DNA of 64,000 nucleotides from contig NZ_JAQQWS010000003.1 in NCBI RefSeq assembly GCF_028610675.1, positions 124,001 through 188,000 of the forward strand, in the 5' to 3' direction. The notes beneath the pieces are model-generated. The model made no database searches, had not been told where the DNA came from, and worked only from the letters and a program-made list of their open reading frames with translations. The stretch is from Alkalihalobacillus pseudalcaliphilus. Its GTDB lineage: Bacteria > Bacillota > Bacilli > Bacillales > Bacillaceae_D. A program made the translations under genes and the position numbers. Shown piece after piece: positions 15,601-25,563 of the stretch (positions are counted from its first letter, which is position 1; each line of letters opens with the position of its first letter).

Positions 15601-16780
15601 TTATTTCTGCCTCTAATTGTTCCGCTTTCATTTCAGATTCTTGGTTCTTAAGTCTAAGCTGATGTTCCTTTTGTTCGTTCTTATGTAACGACTCCTCTTG
15701 CTTACACCGCTTCAATTCTTCCTCATTGCGTCGATCCTTCTCGCCCTGAAGCTCCTTTTCTAAATCCCATATCTTATGTGAACGTAAACGCTCTTTTTGC
15801 TTTTCGTTTACTGCTTGCTTTTGCTTTAATACTTGCTGTTCCCCTATTAACGCTTCTATATCTGTCATTAATTGAGTTTCTTGCTCCTTAAAAGTCGTTA
15901 GAAGCTTTTGCTCGGCACCGAGCTTTTTACTAGCCTTTATCCATTCCTGCCCTTGCTCTGCTAACCTCCGTTGGTTGTACGTATCATAGGCACGGTTTAG
16001 CGATTGAATCGCGTGCCACTCGCGCTCAAGCTGTTCAATCTGCTGTCTCGTTTCGTCCATTTGCTCAATCGTATCCGATAAATGGCGCAGATCATCCTCT
16101 GTTAAAGGTGGCAATGCCGCTTCTAGAATTTCATAAATAACGGTAGGACGAAAATCCTTTGAAAGCTTTGGACTTCTTAGTTGAATCAACAATTTAATGA
16201 GATCCTCATAAGCCTCTAACGTATCGAAACCAAATATATATTTATTTACCAATGCCATATATTCCTTTTGCGTCTGGACGATATAGCCACCTTCACCAAT
16301 AACCGTTTCTAACTCGACACGTGAACGAGGAATTTTTTGCTTTTCATCACTGCTGTTTTCATATTTAAATAGCTCAATACCCTCACCGATTCGGCGATTG
16401 TCTGTAATGACAAAACCCCAGAACTTCATCGGTTTATTTCTTTTTGCTTGTAAACCGATCCCCGTCGTTATATAGTGATCGGTGTTTCCCTTTTTGTATT
16501 CGATGTACAAATAACCGGTCCGTTCATCGCGGTCAACAACCTCTTTTTCCCCTAGTAAATAATCCTCCATCCGTCTAGCCTTAGAACCAAATGGGTCTAA
16601 ACGATCAGGTGATTTCTTCCCGTCTAATAAGACCGGTAAAAAGCTTTGCATCGTCACAGACTTACCTGAACCATTACTTCCTCTTAACAGTAATTTCCCA
16701 TCAGAAAAATCAAATTGCTCTTCATCGTAATACCAAAAATTTAATAAACCTGCACGGTTCATTTTCCACTTATTGAACAC
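12656..16780 (-). CDS. jetC: Wadjet type II subunit JetC (SMC/MukB-like ATPase)
   Basis: A ~1,374-residue SMC-like ATPase matching TIGR02680, the DNA-loop-extruding motor of Wadjet. The Walker A GSNGSGKS lies at residues 34-41. The ABC signature FSGGEKA is near 1261 and Walker B ISLDEAF has Asp 1295/Glu 1296. The ~1,200 residues between are mostly long charged coiled coil with a central hinge-like globular part (about residues 600-740). The start is GTG 16780 with AAGGTGA upstream. It overlaps the end of jetB by 11 bp, suggesting translational coupling. A longer open frame reaches 16855 but has no ribosome site. JetC works with kleisin JetA and KITE JetB to recognise and compact plasmids. Confidence 0.93.
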   Translation of the reverse strand: MFNKWKMNRAGLLNFWYYDEEQFDFSDGKLLLRGSNGSGKSVTMQSFLPVLLDGKKSPDRLDPFGSKARRMEDYLLGEKEVVDRDERTGYLYIEYKKGNTDHYITTGIGLQAKRNKPMKFWGFVITDNRRIGEGIELFKYENSSDEKQKIPRSRVELETVIGEGGYIVQTQKEYMALVNKYIFGFDTLEAYEDLIKLLIQLRSPKLSKDFRPTVIYEILEAALPPLTEDDLRHLSDTIEQMDETRQQIEQLEREWHAIQSLNRAYDTYNQRRLAEQGQEWIKASKKLGAEQKLLTTFKEQETQLMTDIEALIGEQQVLKQKQAVNEKQKERLRSHKIWDLEKELQGEKDRRNEEELKRCKQEESLHKNEQKEHQLRLKNQESEMKAEQLEAEITDALEDMGHSASEASFQKHEMNVADYERKSETVFDYSIWNKEAKAHLEQLTVLVEQFREFDRVKELYESRNLDRAEEQKKLDQKRSEEKEWLHLFEEDKNKKRAELHEWVQEISWVHDQSEKLQQSSRLLEQLYESTQYEQVRVLYYDTYLAFQNEENQKLSRLTFERKQLEEQRQAKKEEWQVWKNQKDPEPPLAKESRQAREQLKKMGHSFMPFYAAVDFNDHISADVQSRIESVLMETGILNALVVDSEVQVEHDRVLTPTPVFFQQTLADFMKLDSDIASQNLREQVDAVLRSIVVTKSSRSTVVQDDGSYQIGLLQGHALPYEEVRYIGKTARARYRKEKMLELEQEIAVLTERIGQVAEQIGQVEQRLVDARGQMDGFPNDRDLQESYRQIKSTRFDIEQLKGYVEKLDHELQRIYISYQEKKYLINEQARHFNIEKKLSSYMLAKQEMANYKDQLSKLEKLHIKRIHELELLKRNKDELDEVKESVDELKGELNIADDLLIRLRQNIEKIEEQMRKEGAEDIRLQIRTVEEALTQIDHNLDRTKQELPKKENELEHVKEKITTQQHFCLFLEKAETAWATTFAMEYSYYFVWPKEGLEGLESRNIAEKAIKEYGHLVVEKDSSRVDSLLSSTFFSEGANLMEYRMSDYTKPAPLSDWMNEVPDEYRLYVEQWKSKASRRIVDLDYQGKRVSPYFVQDVIEQDREQREHLLNEQDQRLYEDILYKSVGSKLRSRIRRAKDWTRKMKSLMETRDTSSGLTFSIRWKPRTADLESELDTQDLVDLLMQDARLLKDEDLDRITGHFRSKIHNAKQLLEHKTQGQTLIQVLKEVLDYRKWFSFVLSYKRENEPRRELTNHAFYQFSGGEKAMAMYIPLFTACYSRYQEADEAAPYIISLDEAFAGVDENNIREMFEVVESLGFNYIMNSQVLWGDYDTVSSLSICELVRPKNADFVSVIQYEWDGASLLLSGEKEEILT

Positions 16781-17957
16781 TTTCTTCACCTTCCCTCGCT
16801 TGATAATCCTTTGGATATTCCCCGACCATCCTTGGCAAAGCAGACTTAATGACAACTACTCCAGAGTGCCTGTCATACTCCATTAGCTCCCATTCAACTA
16901 AATAAGTAATGAGCTCATGACGAAGCTGTGTAATCGTCATATCGCGATATTGTTTACTCCAACCGCGCTGATACTTCTTCTGTAATTTCTCAAGCAGGCT
17001 CTCCCATTCGCTCATCATCAACTTCCACTCGCCTAAATCATTGATAAAATCCTTCTGCACATTCTCTCTCAAAATGGCGCTAAGGTGTAAAACCACATCC
17101 ATGACCCCTTTTTGATCCGGAAAAAGGGTATACCGCTGTTTTTTCTCATCGAGCATAAGCATCGCGGCATTTTTAAAAACTTCTAAACGAAAAGGTGTGT
17201 GGGCTTCAATATCTTCTCTTAAACGATTTCGATAGTTACGTATATAAGCAAAGTCTGAGTCCTCACCTTCACTACGGTGGATAACAGGTGATAAAAACAA
17301 GCGGCGATAGACACGCTTACGTCGTTCATCGCCTTGATGCCGTTGCCACTCACTTTCAAGAATTTCATCCATCGTTTCATATTGAAACAAATCATCCGGA
17401 TAGGAGCGCATGAAATAACGGGCATAAACGGTTACTTCATATAACACTTCCTGCTCCTCATTCATCGCAAATAACTCAATATCGCCATCAACCGCTTTGA
17501 TTAAATGTAAGTCAACCAGCTGCTTTAAAGCACGTACAAGTGATTTACGGTGCTGGTAATTCGTCCAATTAAGCGAAAACTCGCCCGGATACATATCGGC
17601 GATATCCTCCGTTAGCTCTGAGAGCAGAAATTGATCATCGACCGAGCGTCTTTCCGTGAAAGCAAGCCCGCAACAAAAAATCGCATAATCCATTGGTTCT
17701 TGAAAAGCTTGAATACCCATCCATTGCTTTGGTTCTACCGGAATTTTTTCTAGCTTAATAAAATGCTGGTGTATAATGAGCGTAAAACCAAGCTTTTCTG
17801 TGACATACCTTTTGATCACATGCTCCCTATGCCTCACTTGTTGATAGACATCTGGTTCTACGGCACGTAATACCCAGAAGTTCTCCATCAAAATAGCAAG
17901 TGCTTCCTCTGCTCGCTCATCTAAACCTTCATTCTCCACTTCCTTCACCACCTTCAC
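16770..17957 (-). CDS. jetB: Wadjet type II subunit JetB (DUF2398, MukE-like)
   Basis: A 395-residue protein of the TIGR02678/DUF2398 family, the KITE (MukE-like) subunit of type II Wadjet. It is soluble and mixed alpha/beta. The winged-helix-like content shows in the helical stretches around HRKSLVRALKQLVDLHLIKA (about residues 127-146) and the C-terminal MTITQLRHELITYLVEWELM. It would sit on the JetA kleisin close to the JetC heads. The start is ambiguous: GTG 17957 is the first possible, but further GTG codons at residues 3, 4 and 7 have better-placed AAGGTGG. It lies 7 bp after jetA and overlaps jetC by 11 bp. Confidence 0.9.
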   Translation of the reverse strand: MKVVKEVENEGLDERAEEALAILMENFWVLRAVEPDVYQQVRHREHVIKRYVTEKLGFTLIIHQHFIKLEKIPVEPKQWMGIQAFQEPMDYAIFCCGLAFTERRSVDDQFLLSELTEDIADMYPGEFSLNWTNYQHRKSLVRALKQLVDLHLIKAVDGDIELFAMNEEQEVLYEVTVYARYFMRSYPDDLFQYETMDEILESEWQRHQGDERRKRVYRRLFLSPVIHRSEGEDSDFAYIRNYRNRLREDIEAHTPFRLEVFKNAAMLMLDEKKQRYTLFPDQKGVMDVVLHLSAILRENVQKDFINDLGEWKLMMSEWESLLEKLQKKYQRGWSKQYRDMTITQLRHELITYLVEWELMEYDRHSGVVVIKSALPRMVGEYPKDYQAREGEESVQ

Positions 17958-17964
17958 ATTTCAC

Positions 17965-19458
17965 TTAATTCAAAAAACGAAAAATCACTTTCGGCATTTT
18001 CAATACGCCATCCTCTGATACTACTTCTATATTATCGTTTCTGCTCATGACAACCTCTACTTCTCGTCCAAAATCTGTCTTTATAATTCGATCCTTTTTC
18101 CCCATTGCTTTTCCTATCCAAATGAGCAAAACCTTTCGTACCGACTTTTCTACCTTTCCTAATTGCTCCATATCAATCTCGTTATTATTGATATAGGTTT
18201 CAATTAGAGCTTTTTCCCTTTTTTGTTCCTCTAAATATCTTTGCTTCAATTCTTGTTTTTTGGTTTGATTATTAATAATCGCTCCCGCTTTCGTTTTTTC
18301 ACGATAATTTCTAATTCGAGGTTTCGTTTCATGAATCATTGGCTCTTCGTCCCAAACATCTAAATAAATATCCTCTGACGGCACATGATTTCCTTGGAAA
18401 TGACGACTATGAAAAACGCCAAAAACAACAGAGGAAAGCTGATGTGCTAAGTCTATATCATCGATCCCGTCAAACCATTTAGCTAAGTGCATATAGTCTT
18501 TTTTGCGGCTATGAAAATGCTGGTGTCGCTCCCCAAGACGTTGAACGATTCGTGTCATTCTCCGGATGGCTTCATTCGTCCTGAGCTCAAGCATCACAAA
18601 CTCACTCTCCCCATGCTCATTCCCTAAAAACCACGAAGTGATACTGCTCCACTTTTCGTATAATTCTTGTAACGGATTCTCCTCTTTACCCTCCCCTTCT
18701 TTATTTTCATTAAAACGAAAGGTTTGCTGCTGATGCCTTGTTACCTGAACAAAAAAAGCCTCAAGCTCCTTATTTGTTATAGACACAAGTAATTCTTGTG
18801 TTTGTAATGCTGTACTTTGCAAAGCAATGATAAAATCGCGTAAATACATAGTAAACTGGTCCTTATAAATGAGGAATGCTTCAGTTTGCATACGCTCTTC
18901 CACTTCTTCACTATTAATATAGGCAATATAATCCGATGTATTTTGGGTAATCTGCCTGAAATACGTTAAGGCATCATTCCAAACCTGGGCACATTCTTCA
19001 TCTGATTCATGATGGGAACCTATAATGATTCGCTCAATACGAAGAAAAGTCTGATAAAGCCTTTCAAACTGTTTCTTTTCTAAGGAACCACCAAAGGACT
19101 CTCCTATGCCTTCAAGCTGGATGATCATTCGTTCAAATTCAACCGTATATGGGGTACATTGATAGCGAAATCTCTTTTTCTTAAACTCTTCGATTGTTTT
19201 CGATTTTCCTAATTCCTGCCTTGCAATTAAATTGCCCCATCTTACAAGTGAGTCTAAGTCCTGATGCAGCTCTTCCATTTCATATTTTTTAAAAGCATAA
19301 TCCCTCTGCAAATAAGCATGAATCTCTTCCGAAAATAGAAATTCACGCATCCGCTCATGCTGTATATAAAAATAACGCAAAATTGCCCGATAACTCCAAG
19401 CCTTTTCCGCCGTTAAATACGTCGCTTCCTTCACCCGTTTCGTTGGATAGTGTTCCAT
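17965..19458 (-). CDS. jetA: Wadjet type II subunit JetA (DUF2397, kleisin/MukF-like)
   Basis: A 497-residue protein of the TIGR02677/DUF2397 family, the kleisin-like subunit of type II Wadjet, which bridges the two JetC heads. It is predominantly helical and highly charged, with a basic, coiled-coil-like stretch near residues 380-430. The N-terminal region has winged-helix character. The start chosen is ATG 19458, with AAAGGTGG 5 bases upstream. GTG 19467 is in frame but lies in the ribosome site. It is the first gene of the jetA-B-C-D operon. A 232 bp AT-rich divergent region separates it from the Hhe-type helicase gene. Confidence 0.9.
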   Translation of the reverse strand: MEHYPTKRVKEATYLTAEKAWSYRAILRYFYIQHERMREFLFSEEIHAYLQRDYAFKKYEMEELHQDLDSLVRWGNLIARQELGKSKTIEEFKKKRFRYQCTPYTVEFERMIIQLEGIGESFGGSLEKKQFERLYQTFLRIERIIIGSHHESDEECAQVWNDALTYFRQITQNTSDYIAYINSEEVEERMQTEAFLIYKDQFTMYLRDFIIALQSTALQTQELLVSITNKELEAFFVQVTRHQQQTFRFNENKEGEGKEENPLQELYEKWSSITSWFLGNEHGESEFVMLELRTNEAIRRMTRIVQRLGERHQHFHSRKKDYMHLAKWFDGIDDIDLAHQLSSVVFGVFHSRHFQGNHVPSEDIYLDVWDEEPMIHETKPRIRNYREKTKAGAIINNQTKKQELKQRYLEEQKREKALIETYINNNEIDMEQLGKVEKSVRKVLLIWIGKAMGKKDRIIKTDFGREVEVVMSRNDNIEVVSEDGVLKMPKVIFRFLN

Positions 19459-19690
19459 AGTAACCACCTTTCAATTATAACGTTCTACTCATATTATAAT
19501 AAGTCATTCGTCATATAGGACTTATAACCTTCATCCTTCAACAAATTCCTACTAATAATTCTTAAGATATAATTAAATAAGTCGAATTAAAGGATATTTC
19601 CTTAATTTTATCGAATATCAAAAATACCTAGTTTTTTTGTGCATTATTAGTCTTTTATTCCTATCAATTTAAAAAAGGAGGAAATTCCAT

Positions 19691-22600
19691 ATGGAAAAAA
19701 TAACATGTGACATTAAATACGATCATAAAGTTAACTTTGCTTTACAGCAAAGTCATATTCCCGTTATCAAGTCATTATCTATTCAAAATAAGACAGAATC
19801 AAAGTTGAGCAATCTAAAAATAACTATACAATCTGATCCGTATTTTTCTCACCCTTACCAGCTTCACATAGAAAATTTACCAGAATCAGAAACAATTGAG
19901 TTAAAACCAGAACTTCTCTTATCTACTTCTTTTCTAAGTCAATTGGAAGAAAGTATTAGCGGGCAATTACATATTCAAATATTTGAAAATGATCTAACCA
20001 TTTACTCTGATCAAATAAAGATCGATATACTATCATTTGATTGTTGGCCCGGAGGAGCTATCTTACCTGAAATTATCTCTAGCTTCATCACTCCAAATCG
20101 ACCATTCATACTAGAAATCATCAAAAAATCAGCTAGTATCCTTGAAAAAAACACAGGCTCTACTGCATTTGATGGATACCAAAGTGGTGACCCTAATCGT
20201 GTGATCGCACAACTAGCCTCTATTTTTACATCGATACAGTCTTTTGGAATCTCCTATATAAATCCACCTGCTAGCTTTGAAGAAAACGGACAAAAAATCA
20301 GATTTCCAGATTTAATTCAACAGCACCGATTAGGGACTTGTTTAGACTTAACACTTCTTTATGCAGCTTGTGCAGAAGCTATAGGTATTCATCCCATAAT
20401 CATCTTTTTGCGCGGACATGCCTTTCCAGGCTTCTGGTTAAAGGACTTTGCTTTATCAGAAAGCTACCAAGATGATCAAAGCATCATTACTAAACATTTA
20501 GCAGATGGTATTAACGAAATTCTTATTATTGAATCGACATTATTAACAAACTCACAATCTTCATTTCAATCCGCTATATTAAAAGCAAAGGAACAACTCA
20601 ATGAGCCAAACTCATTTCAATATTTTATTGATGTCTATCGAAGTAGAATTGGTCAAATCAAACCATTAGCCATACAAGTAAATAATGATACTCAACTTAA
20701 AGTATCAGAAGTTGAAGATACACTTGTTAGGTTTAATGAGAAACTAAGCTTCGAGCAGGTACAAATCATTCCCGAAAGCGAACAAACAGCTCAAGAACAT
20801 AACAAAGTACTTTATTGGCAAAATAAACTTATTGATATGAGTTTAAGGAATAATTTATTAAACTACCGTTTTACCAATCGCGGAATCCCGATTGTTACAG
20901 CGAATTTATCTCAAACCGAAGATTTATTAGCAATGGGGCAGAAAGTCTTTATTAAACCAGTTCCTAGTGAATGGAAGCAGTATGTAAGAGACTTCAGCTC
21001 TAGTGAATCATTAGTTCATTCACAAATTATACAAGAAGACATGAAAAATAACCGCATCCGCTCAACGCTTACCGATATTGGATTAGAGAAGGAGCTTGTT
21101 AAGCTTTATCGTAACGCCAAAAATACACTCGAAGAAAGTGGAGCGAACTCTTTATTTGTTGCATTAGGATTTTTAAAATGGTTTGATGATAAATCGTATA
21201 CGAAAGAACGATTTTCCCCTATTCTATTAATGCCTGTTAACCTCGTTCGTGTGTCAGCAAAAAAAGGCTACTATGTACAAGCTCGAGATGAAGAAGTCCA
21301 AATTAATATTTCATTAATTGAATTTTTAAATCAGAAATTCGGTATAAATGCCTCAAGATTATATGACATACCTAAGGATGATCACGGAGCTGACGTTAAA
21401 AAGATTATGACCACACTCCGTAGGCTCATTATGCCTATGGACAGATGGGATATACTTGAACAAGCTAGCATTGGATTATTTTCATTTTCCAAATTTGTAA
21501 TGTGGAATGATCTCGTTCACCTTGCAGAGAAATTAAAAGAAAATCAAGTAGTAAAAAGTTTAATAGATGGCACATATCCTGGAGAAGTTAAAGATTCAAA
21601 CTTATCTTCTTTAACAGCAGAAAAAGAAGCAGAGGCAATATCTTATATTCCACTAAGTTCTGATAGTACACAAACAGAAGCCATTTTAGCAATGGAGGAT
21701 AACAATAGCTTTGTCTTACATGGACCACCTGGCTCTGGAAAATCTCAAACAATTACAAATATGATTACACATGCATTAGGTTCAGGAAAAACAGTTCTTT
21801 TCGTAGCTGAAAAAATGGCTGCATTAAATGTCGTACAGAAAAGATTAGCTGATATTGGCTTAGGAGATTTTTGTTTAGAGATTTACTCCAATAAAGGGCA
21901 AAAGAAAGATATATTGGCTCAACTTGAAGCGACCATTGAAAAACAAGCACAAACGAAAGAAACACCTTGGAGTGAAAAAACTAATGAATTAGTCCAATTA
22001 AAACAAGTTCTTAACGCTTATGTATTAGAACTCCATCAAAAGACCAATCTTAATCAAAGTATTTTTGAGATGATTGAGAGCTATTCAGCTATTGTTACGA
22101 ACAATGCTGAATTAAGTCTAGACAGAGAAGCCGTGAAACTAACAGATGCCGCACAACTTACAAAAACTAAAGAGTTACTTAAACAAATAGAAATTACTGC
22201 TTCCAGTTGTACAGCACCTAGTGGGAACCCTTGGAAAGGGATGAATGTTACTCAATATTCATTAAAATTACAGGATGAATTGCTAGAGAGCCTTAAAATT
22301 ATCCAACAGGAAGGTACTAGGTTTGAAAACATTGATAAAAAACTAGGACAACTTGGATTCATTTGCTCTAAGAAAGATAAAAAGTGGTATCAATTTATTC
22401 ACAGTACTCTTCCCCTCTTTCAAAATAGTAAATACGGAAATAGAGATTTATTAGCTGACCCGAACTTTAATAGTATAACCGCTACGGTTAAAGCGACGAT
22501 TCAAAAAGGGCAGGCATGTGATGAATCAAGAAAAATGGTAAGTAAGAACTTTGATTTATCTATATTAAAAAAAGACATTGAGCCCCTTCTTCAAAAGATC

Positions 22601-25525
22601 CGCTCTGCTAATAACAGTTGGATTCTTAAAAAGAAACTACTCATTCGTTCTATCAAACAAGAACTGAAGAAATATGTGACATCTAAAGTAAAATTAAGTG
22701 ATAAAGAACTAGAAAAATCGTTACAAGTTATCAAAGATTTTCAAGATAATCAATTAGTAATTAATCAACAAGCACAAAAAATGGAATCACTATTTCCGTC
22801 ATTATGGAATAGTGATTCCATTCAATGGACAGCAATGATGGAGTTTATAGAAGGGCTAGAGGAAATCAAAAATCACTCAGAAGCCCTTAAGCTGCAGGAA
22901 CAGGATTGGATCACATTGATCAAGCAGATTGAAGGACAGAGGGACTATTTTTTCTCTAATGAAGGAGTAAAATTTCAGCAAGAATTTATCCAATCCTTTG
23001 AACTTTTTGACCCGCAATGGCAAACGATTAATCGACTCTTAGAAACCAATGATTTTGAAGAAAGCTCGCAGGACGAATGGTTTTCTTTTATGACAGGTAA
23101 AGTGGGACGTTTAATCAATGTACTCCCAACACTCAAAGATAATTGCCTATTAACGACAGCGTTAGAGCAAGCCAATCAAGCAGGACTGTCACAGGTAACA
23201 TCTGCTTATTTATCAGGAAAGCTCCAACACGATGAACTCGTGACATGCTACTTATATCAATTCTATCGCATACGTATCGATGAAGAAATTTCAAAAAGTA
23301 GGTACCTAGTTCAGTTTTCTAAATCAAGTTTTGAACATAAGCTAGAGAAATTTAATCATTTAGATGACGAATTAAGTGAATTAACAAAATTAGAGGTATA
23401 TATTAAGCTCATGAATACGATTCCTACAATCCATCAAACTAGTATCCAAAGTTCAGAACCTGGTATTTTATTAAGAGCCATAAAAAGCAAAGGTCGTGGT
23501 ATGTCTATTAGGCAGCTGTTTGAGCGTATTCAAAAATTATTGTTCAAATTAAAACCTTGTATGCTAATGAGTCCTTTGTCAGTCGCCCAATACCTTGATC
23601 CTACTTTTCCAAAGTTTGATTATGTTATTTTTGATGAAGCCTCTCAATTACCAACAAGTGAAGCAATTGGAGCAATGGCAAGAGGTAGAAATGTAATAGT
23701 TGTCGGTGATCCAAAACAGCTTCCACCAACGAGTTTCTTCAACTCTCAACAAAATGAGGAATCCTTTGAATTAAGCGATATGGAAAGTATTTTAGATGAC
23801 TGCTTATCGATCCAAATGCCACAAAAACACTTACGCTGGCATTATCGAAGTGAGCACGAAAGTTTAATTTCATTTTCAAATAATCACTTTTACGAAAATA
23901 AACTTGTTACTTTTCCATCTACAGATGATAGTGTCTCGCGTGTGTCCTTCCGTAATGTCAACGGTATTTATGATAGGGGGAAAACAAAAAAGAATCACAT
24001 TGAAGCAGAGGCTATTGTTACCGAACTGTTTAACCGTTTAAAGGAGCCGATTAAACAGCAGGAAAGCGTAGGGATTGTAACCTTTAGCCAAGTGCAACAA
24101 ACTCTAATAGAAGATTTAATTGATGAAAGGTTAATGAATGAACCGGAGTGTGAGAGGTTTTTCTCCGATGAAACAACAGAGCCTGTTTTTGTCAAAAACC
24201 TTGAAAATGTCCAAGGTGACGAACGAGACCTTATATTATTTTCCATCGGGTATGGACCTGATTCAACTGGTCAAATTACACTTAATTTCGGACCATTAAA
24301 TAGAGATGGTGGATGGCGTCGCCTCAATGTTGCCGTATCTCGAGCGAAAAAAGAAATGATTATATTCGCCTCAATGGAACCTGAGGGAATCAATCTATCG
24401 CGAACAAAAGCTGAAGGAATTCACAGTCTTCGCTCATTTATGGAATTTGCCAAAAAAGGAAATGAACCATTATTACTTGAAAACCGAAGGAGTGTAATAC
24501 GACCAAACTCTGAAATCATCATTCCACAAATCAAGGCTTTCATTAAGAGCCATGGCTTTAAGGTCAAAGAGAATATTGGTAGCAGTGAATATAAGATTGA
24601 TTTAGCTGTTGTTCATCCAGACAAAGAACAGGAATACTGTGCTGCCATACAGGTAGATGGTCATCAATATGCTCGAAGAATTACACCTCGTGACCGACAT
24701 AAACTAAGCACGTCGATGCTAAATAAACTAGGATGGTATACAATCCACGTTTGGTCTATTGATTGGTGGCACAACAAAGAGCAGCAATTACAGCAAATAA
24801 TCGACCAGATCAACGAGTATTTACAAAAAAACAATCAACAGACAAATCGTCTATTAAGTAATCAAGTAAACAAAGTAATTCCTTTTGAAGAGAAAATTAG
24901 TCATTTCCTTCTTCAAAAGGAACAGACTGAGGATACGTTGCTTCATACAAAAACCATCTATCAATCTACCCAACTAGAAAAACCACCATATGATAATCAG
25001 ATGTTTTATTCGATTGAAGGGGCTCCTGTGATTCAAGCACAATTAAGAGAACTGATTCAGAAAGAATCACCGATTAGCTTGACTCAGATTACAAGAGCTA
25101 TTGCTTCTAGTTGGAAATTTACTAGAGCAGGAGCAAAAATAGAATCAGTCATCAAAAATCAATTAAAGCAACTCCCTTATTATCAAACGACGGATTCTAA
25201 AGGCTGTTTTCTATGGGAAAGTCGTCAGCAATACGAACAATTTATTGACTTTCGAACCTATAGTGAATTGAATGAGGATAGTAAAAGAAGACTCCAAGAT
25301 ATTAGCAAAGAAGAATTGGCGAATGGCATTCAACAACTTATCCAATCAACACTTTCATTACCAAATGAAATTCTAAATCGTGAAATCATTAAACAACTTG
25401 GTTATGTCCGTACAAGCCCAGCCATCGAAGCTTACATGGAAGAAGCTTTGCAATTGGCTAAAGCTAAAAATTGGGTAGATATAAACGAGGATAACGTAGG
25501 ATTTATTACAGTCGTCACTGTTTAA
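19691..25525 (+). CDS. DUF4011 helicase-nuclease, Hhe-type single-gene antiphage protein
   Basis: A 1,944-residue multidomain protein. The N-terminal part includes a transglutaminase-like block (GTCLDLTLLYAACAEA and RGHAFPGFW, about residues 217-253). The DUF4011 region follows (about 375-640). A superfamily 1 helicase core follows: Walker A GPPGSGKS at 678-685, a long helical insertion, Walker B with Asp 1315 (FDEASQLP), then GDPKQLPPT, WHYRSEHES, VQGDERD and NVAVSRAK. A Vsr/MTES_1575-like nuclease domain lies near 1620-1690, with Asp 1637 and Asp 1656 (QVDGHQY). A DUF3320-like C-terminus completes the set. This order matches the Hhe defence gene described by Gao and colleagues. ATG 19691 has AAAGGAGG upstream. 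It is divergent from Wadjet and monocistronic, with its own terminator. Confidence 0.88.
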   Translation: MEKITCDIKYDHKVNFALQQSHIPVIKSLSIQNKTESKLSNLKITIQSDPYFSHPYQLHIENLPESETIELKPELLLSTSFLSQLEESISGQLHIQIFENDLTIYSDQIKIDILSFDCWPGGAILPEIISSFITPNRPFILEIIKKSASILEKNTGSTAFDGYQSGDPNRVIAQLASIFTSIQSFGISYINPPASFEENGQKIRFPDLIQQHRLGTCLDLTLLYAACAEAIGIHPIIIFLRGHAFPGFWLKDFALSESYQDDQSIITKHLADGINEILIIESTLLTNSQSSFQSAILKAKEQLNEPNSFQYFIDVYRSRIGQIKPLAIQVNNDTQLKVSEVEDTLVRFNEKLSFEQVQIIPESEQTAQEHNKVLYWQNKLIDMSLRNNLLNYRFTNRGIPIVTANLSQTEDLLAMGQKVFIKPVPSEWKQYVRDFSSSESLVHSQIIQEDMKNNRIRSTLTDIGLEKELVKLYRNAKNTLEESGANSLFVALGFLKWFDDKSYTKERFSPILLMPVNLVRVSAKKGYYVQARDEEVQINISLIEFLNQKFGINASRLYDIPKDDHGADVKKIMTTLRRLIMPMDRWDILEQASIGLFSFSKFVMWNDLVHLAEKLKENQVVKSLIDGTYPGEVKDSNLSSLTAEKEAEAISYIPLSSDSTQTEAILAMEDNNSFVLHGPPGSGKSQTITNMITHALGSGKTVLFVAEKMAALNVVQKRLADIGLGDFCLEIYSNKGQKKDILAQLEATIEKQAQTKETPWSEKTNELVQLKQVLNAYVLELHQKTNLNQSIFEMIESYSAIVTNNAELSLDREAVKLTDAAQLTKTKELLKQIEITASSCTAPSGNPWKGMNVTQYSLKLQDELLESLKIIQQEGTRFENIDKKLGQLGFICSKKDKKWYQFIHSTLPLFQNSKYGNRDLLADPNFNSITATVKATIQKGQACDESRKMVSKNFDLSILKKDIEPLLQKIRSANNSWILKKKLLIRSIKQELKKYVTSKVKLSDKELEKSLQVIKDFQDNQLVINQQAQKMESLFPSLWNSDSIQWTAMMEFIEGLEEIKNHSEALKLQEQDWITLIKQIEGQRDYFFSNEGVKFQQEFIQSFELFDPQWQTINRLLETNDFEESSQDEWFSFMTGKVGRLINVLPTLKDNCLLTTALEQANQAGLSQVTSAYLSGKLQHDELVTCYLYQFYRIRIDEEISKSRYLVQFSKSSFEHKLEKFNHLDDELSELTKLEVYIKLMNTIPTIHQTSIQSSEPGILLRAIKSKGRGMSIRQLFERIQKLLFKLKPCMLMSPLSVAQYLDPTFPKFDYVIFDEASQLPTSEAIGAMARGRNVIVVGDPKQLPPTSFFNSQQNEESFELSDMESILDDCLSIQMPQKHLRWHYRSEHESLISFSNNHFYENKLVTFPSTDDSVSRVSFRNVNGIYDRGKTKKNHIEAEAIVTELFNRLKEPIKQQESVGIVTFSQVQQTLIEDLIDERLMNEPECERFFSDETTEPVFVKNLENVQGDERDLILFSIGYGPDSTGQITLNFGPLNRDGGWRRLNVAVSRAKKEMIIFASMEPEGINLSRTKAEGIHSLRSFMEFAKKGNEPLLLENRRSVIRPNSEIIIPQIKAFIKSHGFKVKENIGSSEYKIDLAVVHPDKEQEYCAAIQVDGHQYARRITPRDRHKLSTSMLNKLGWYTIHVWSIDWWHNKEQQLQQIIDQINEYLQKNNQQTNRLLSNQVNKVIPFEEKISHFLLQKEQTEDTLLHTKTIYQSTQLEKPPYDNQMFYSIEGAPVIQAQLRELIQKESPISLTQITRAIASSWKFTRAGAKIESVIKNQLKQLPYYQTTDSKGCFLWESRQQYEQFIDFRTYSELNEDSKRRLQDISKEELANGIQQLIQSTLSLPNEILNREIIKQLGYVRTSPAIEAYMEEALQLAKAKNWVDINEDNVGFITVVTV

Positions 25526-25529
25526 AAAA

Positions 25530-25563
25530 TTCCCGCTGTATATTTAAATACAGCGGGATTATA
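25530..25563 (+). terminator. Rho-independent terminator of the helicase-nuclease gene
   Basis: TCCCGCTGTAT and ATACAGCGGGA form a perfect stem with a short AT loop, directly after the stop. It is followed by an AT-rich TTATATATTTT tail. From about 25565 to 26050 the intergenic DNA is AT-rich and I recognise nothing in it. Confidence 0.75.

Noticed and set aside
16781..16855. Longer N-terminus for JetC
   Set aside because: It lies entirely within the jetB coding region, has no ribosome site, and the GTG at 16780 has a good one.
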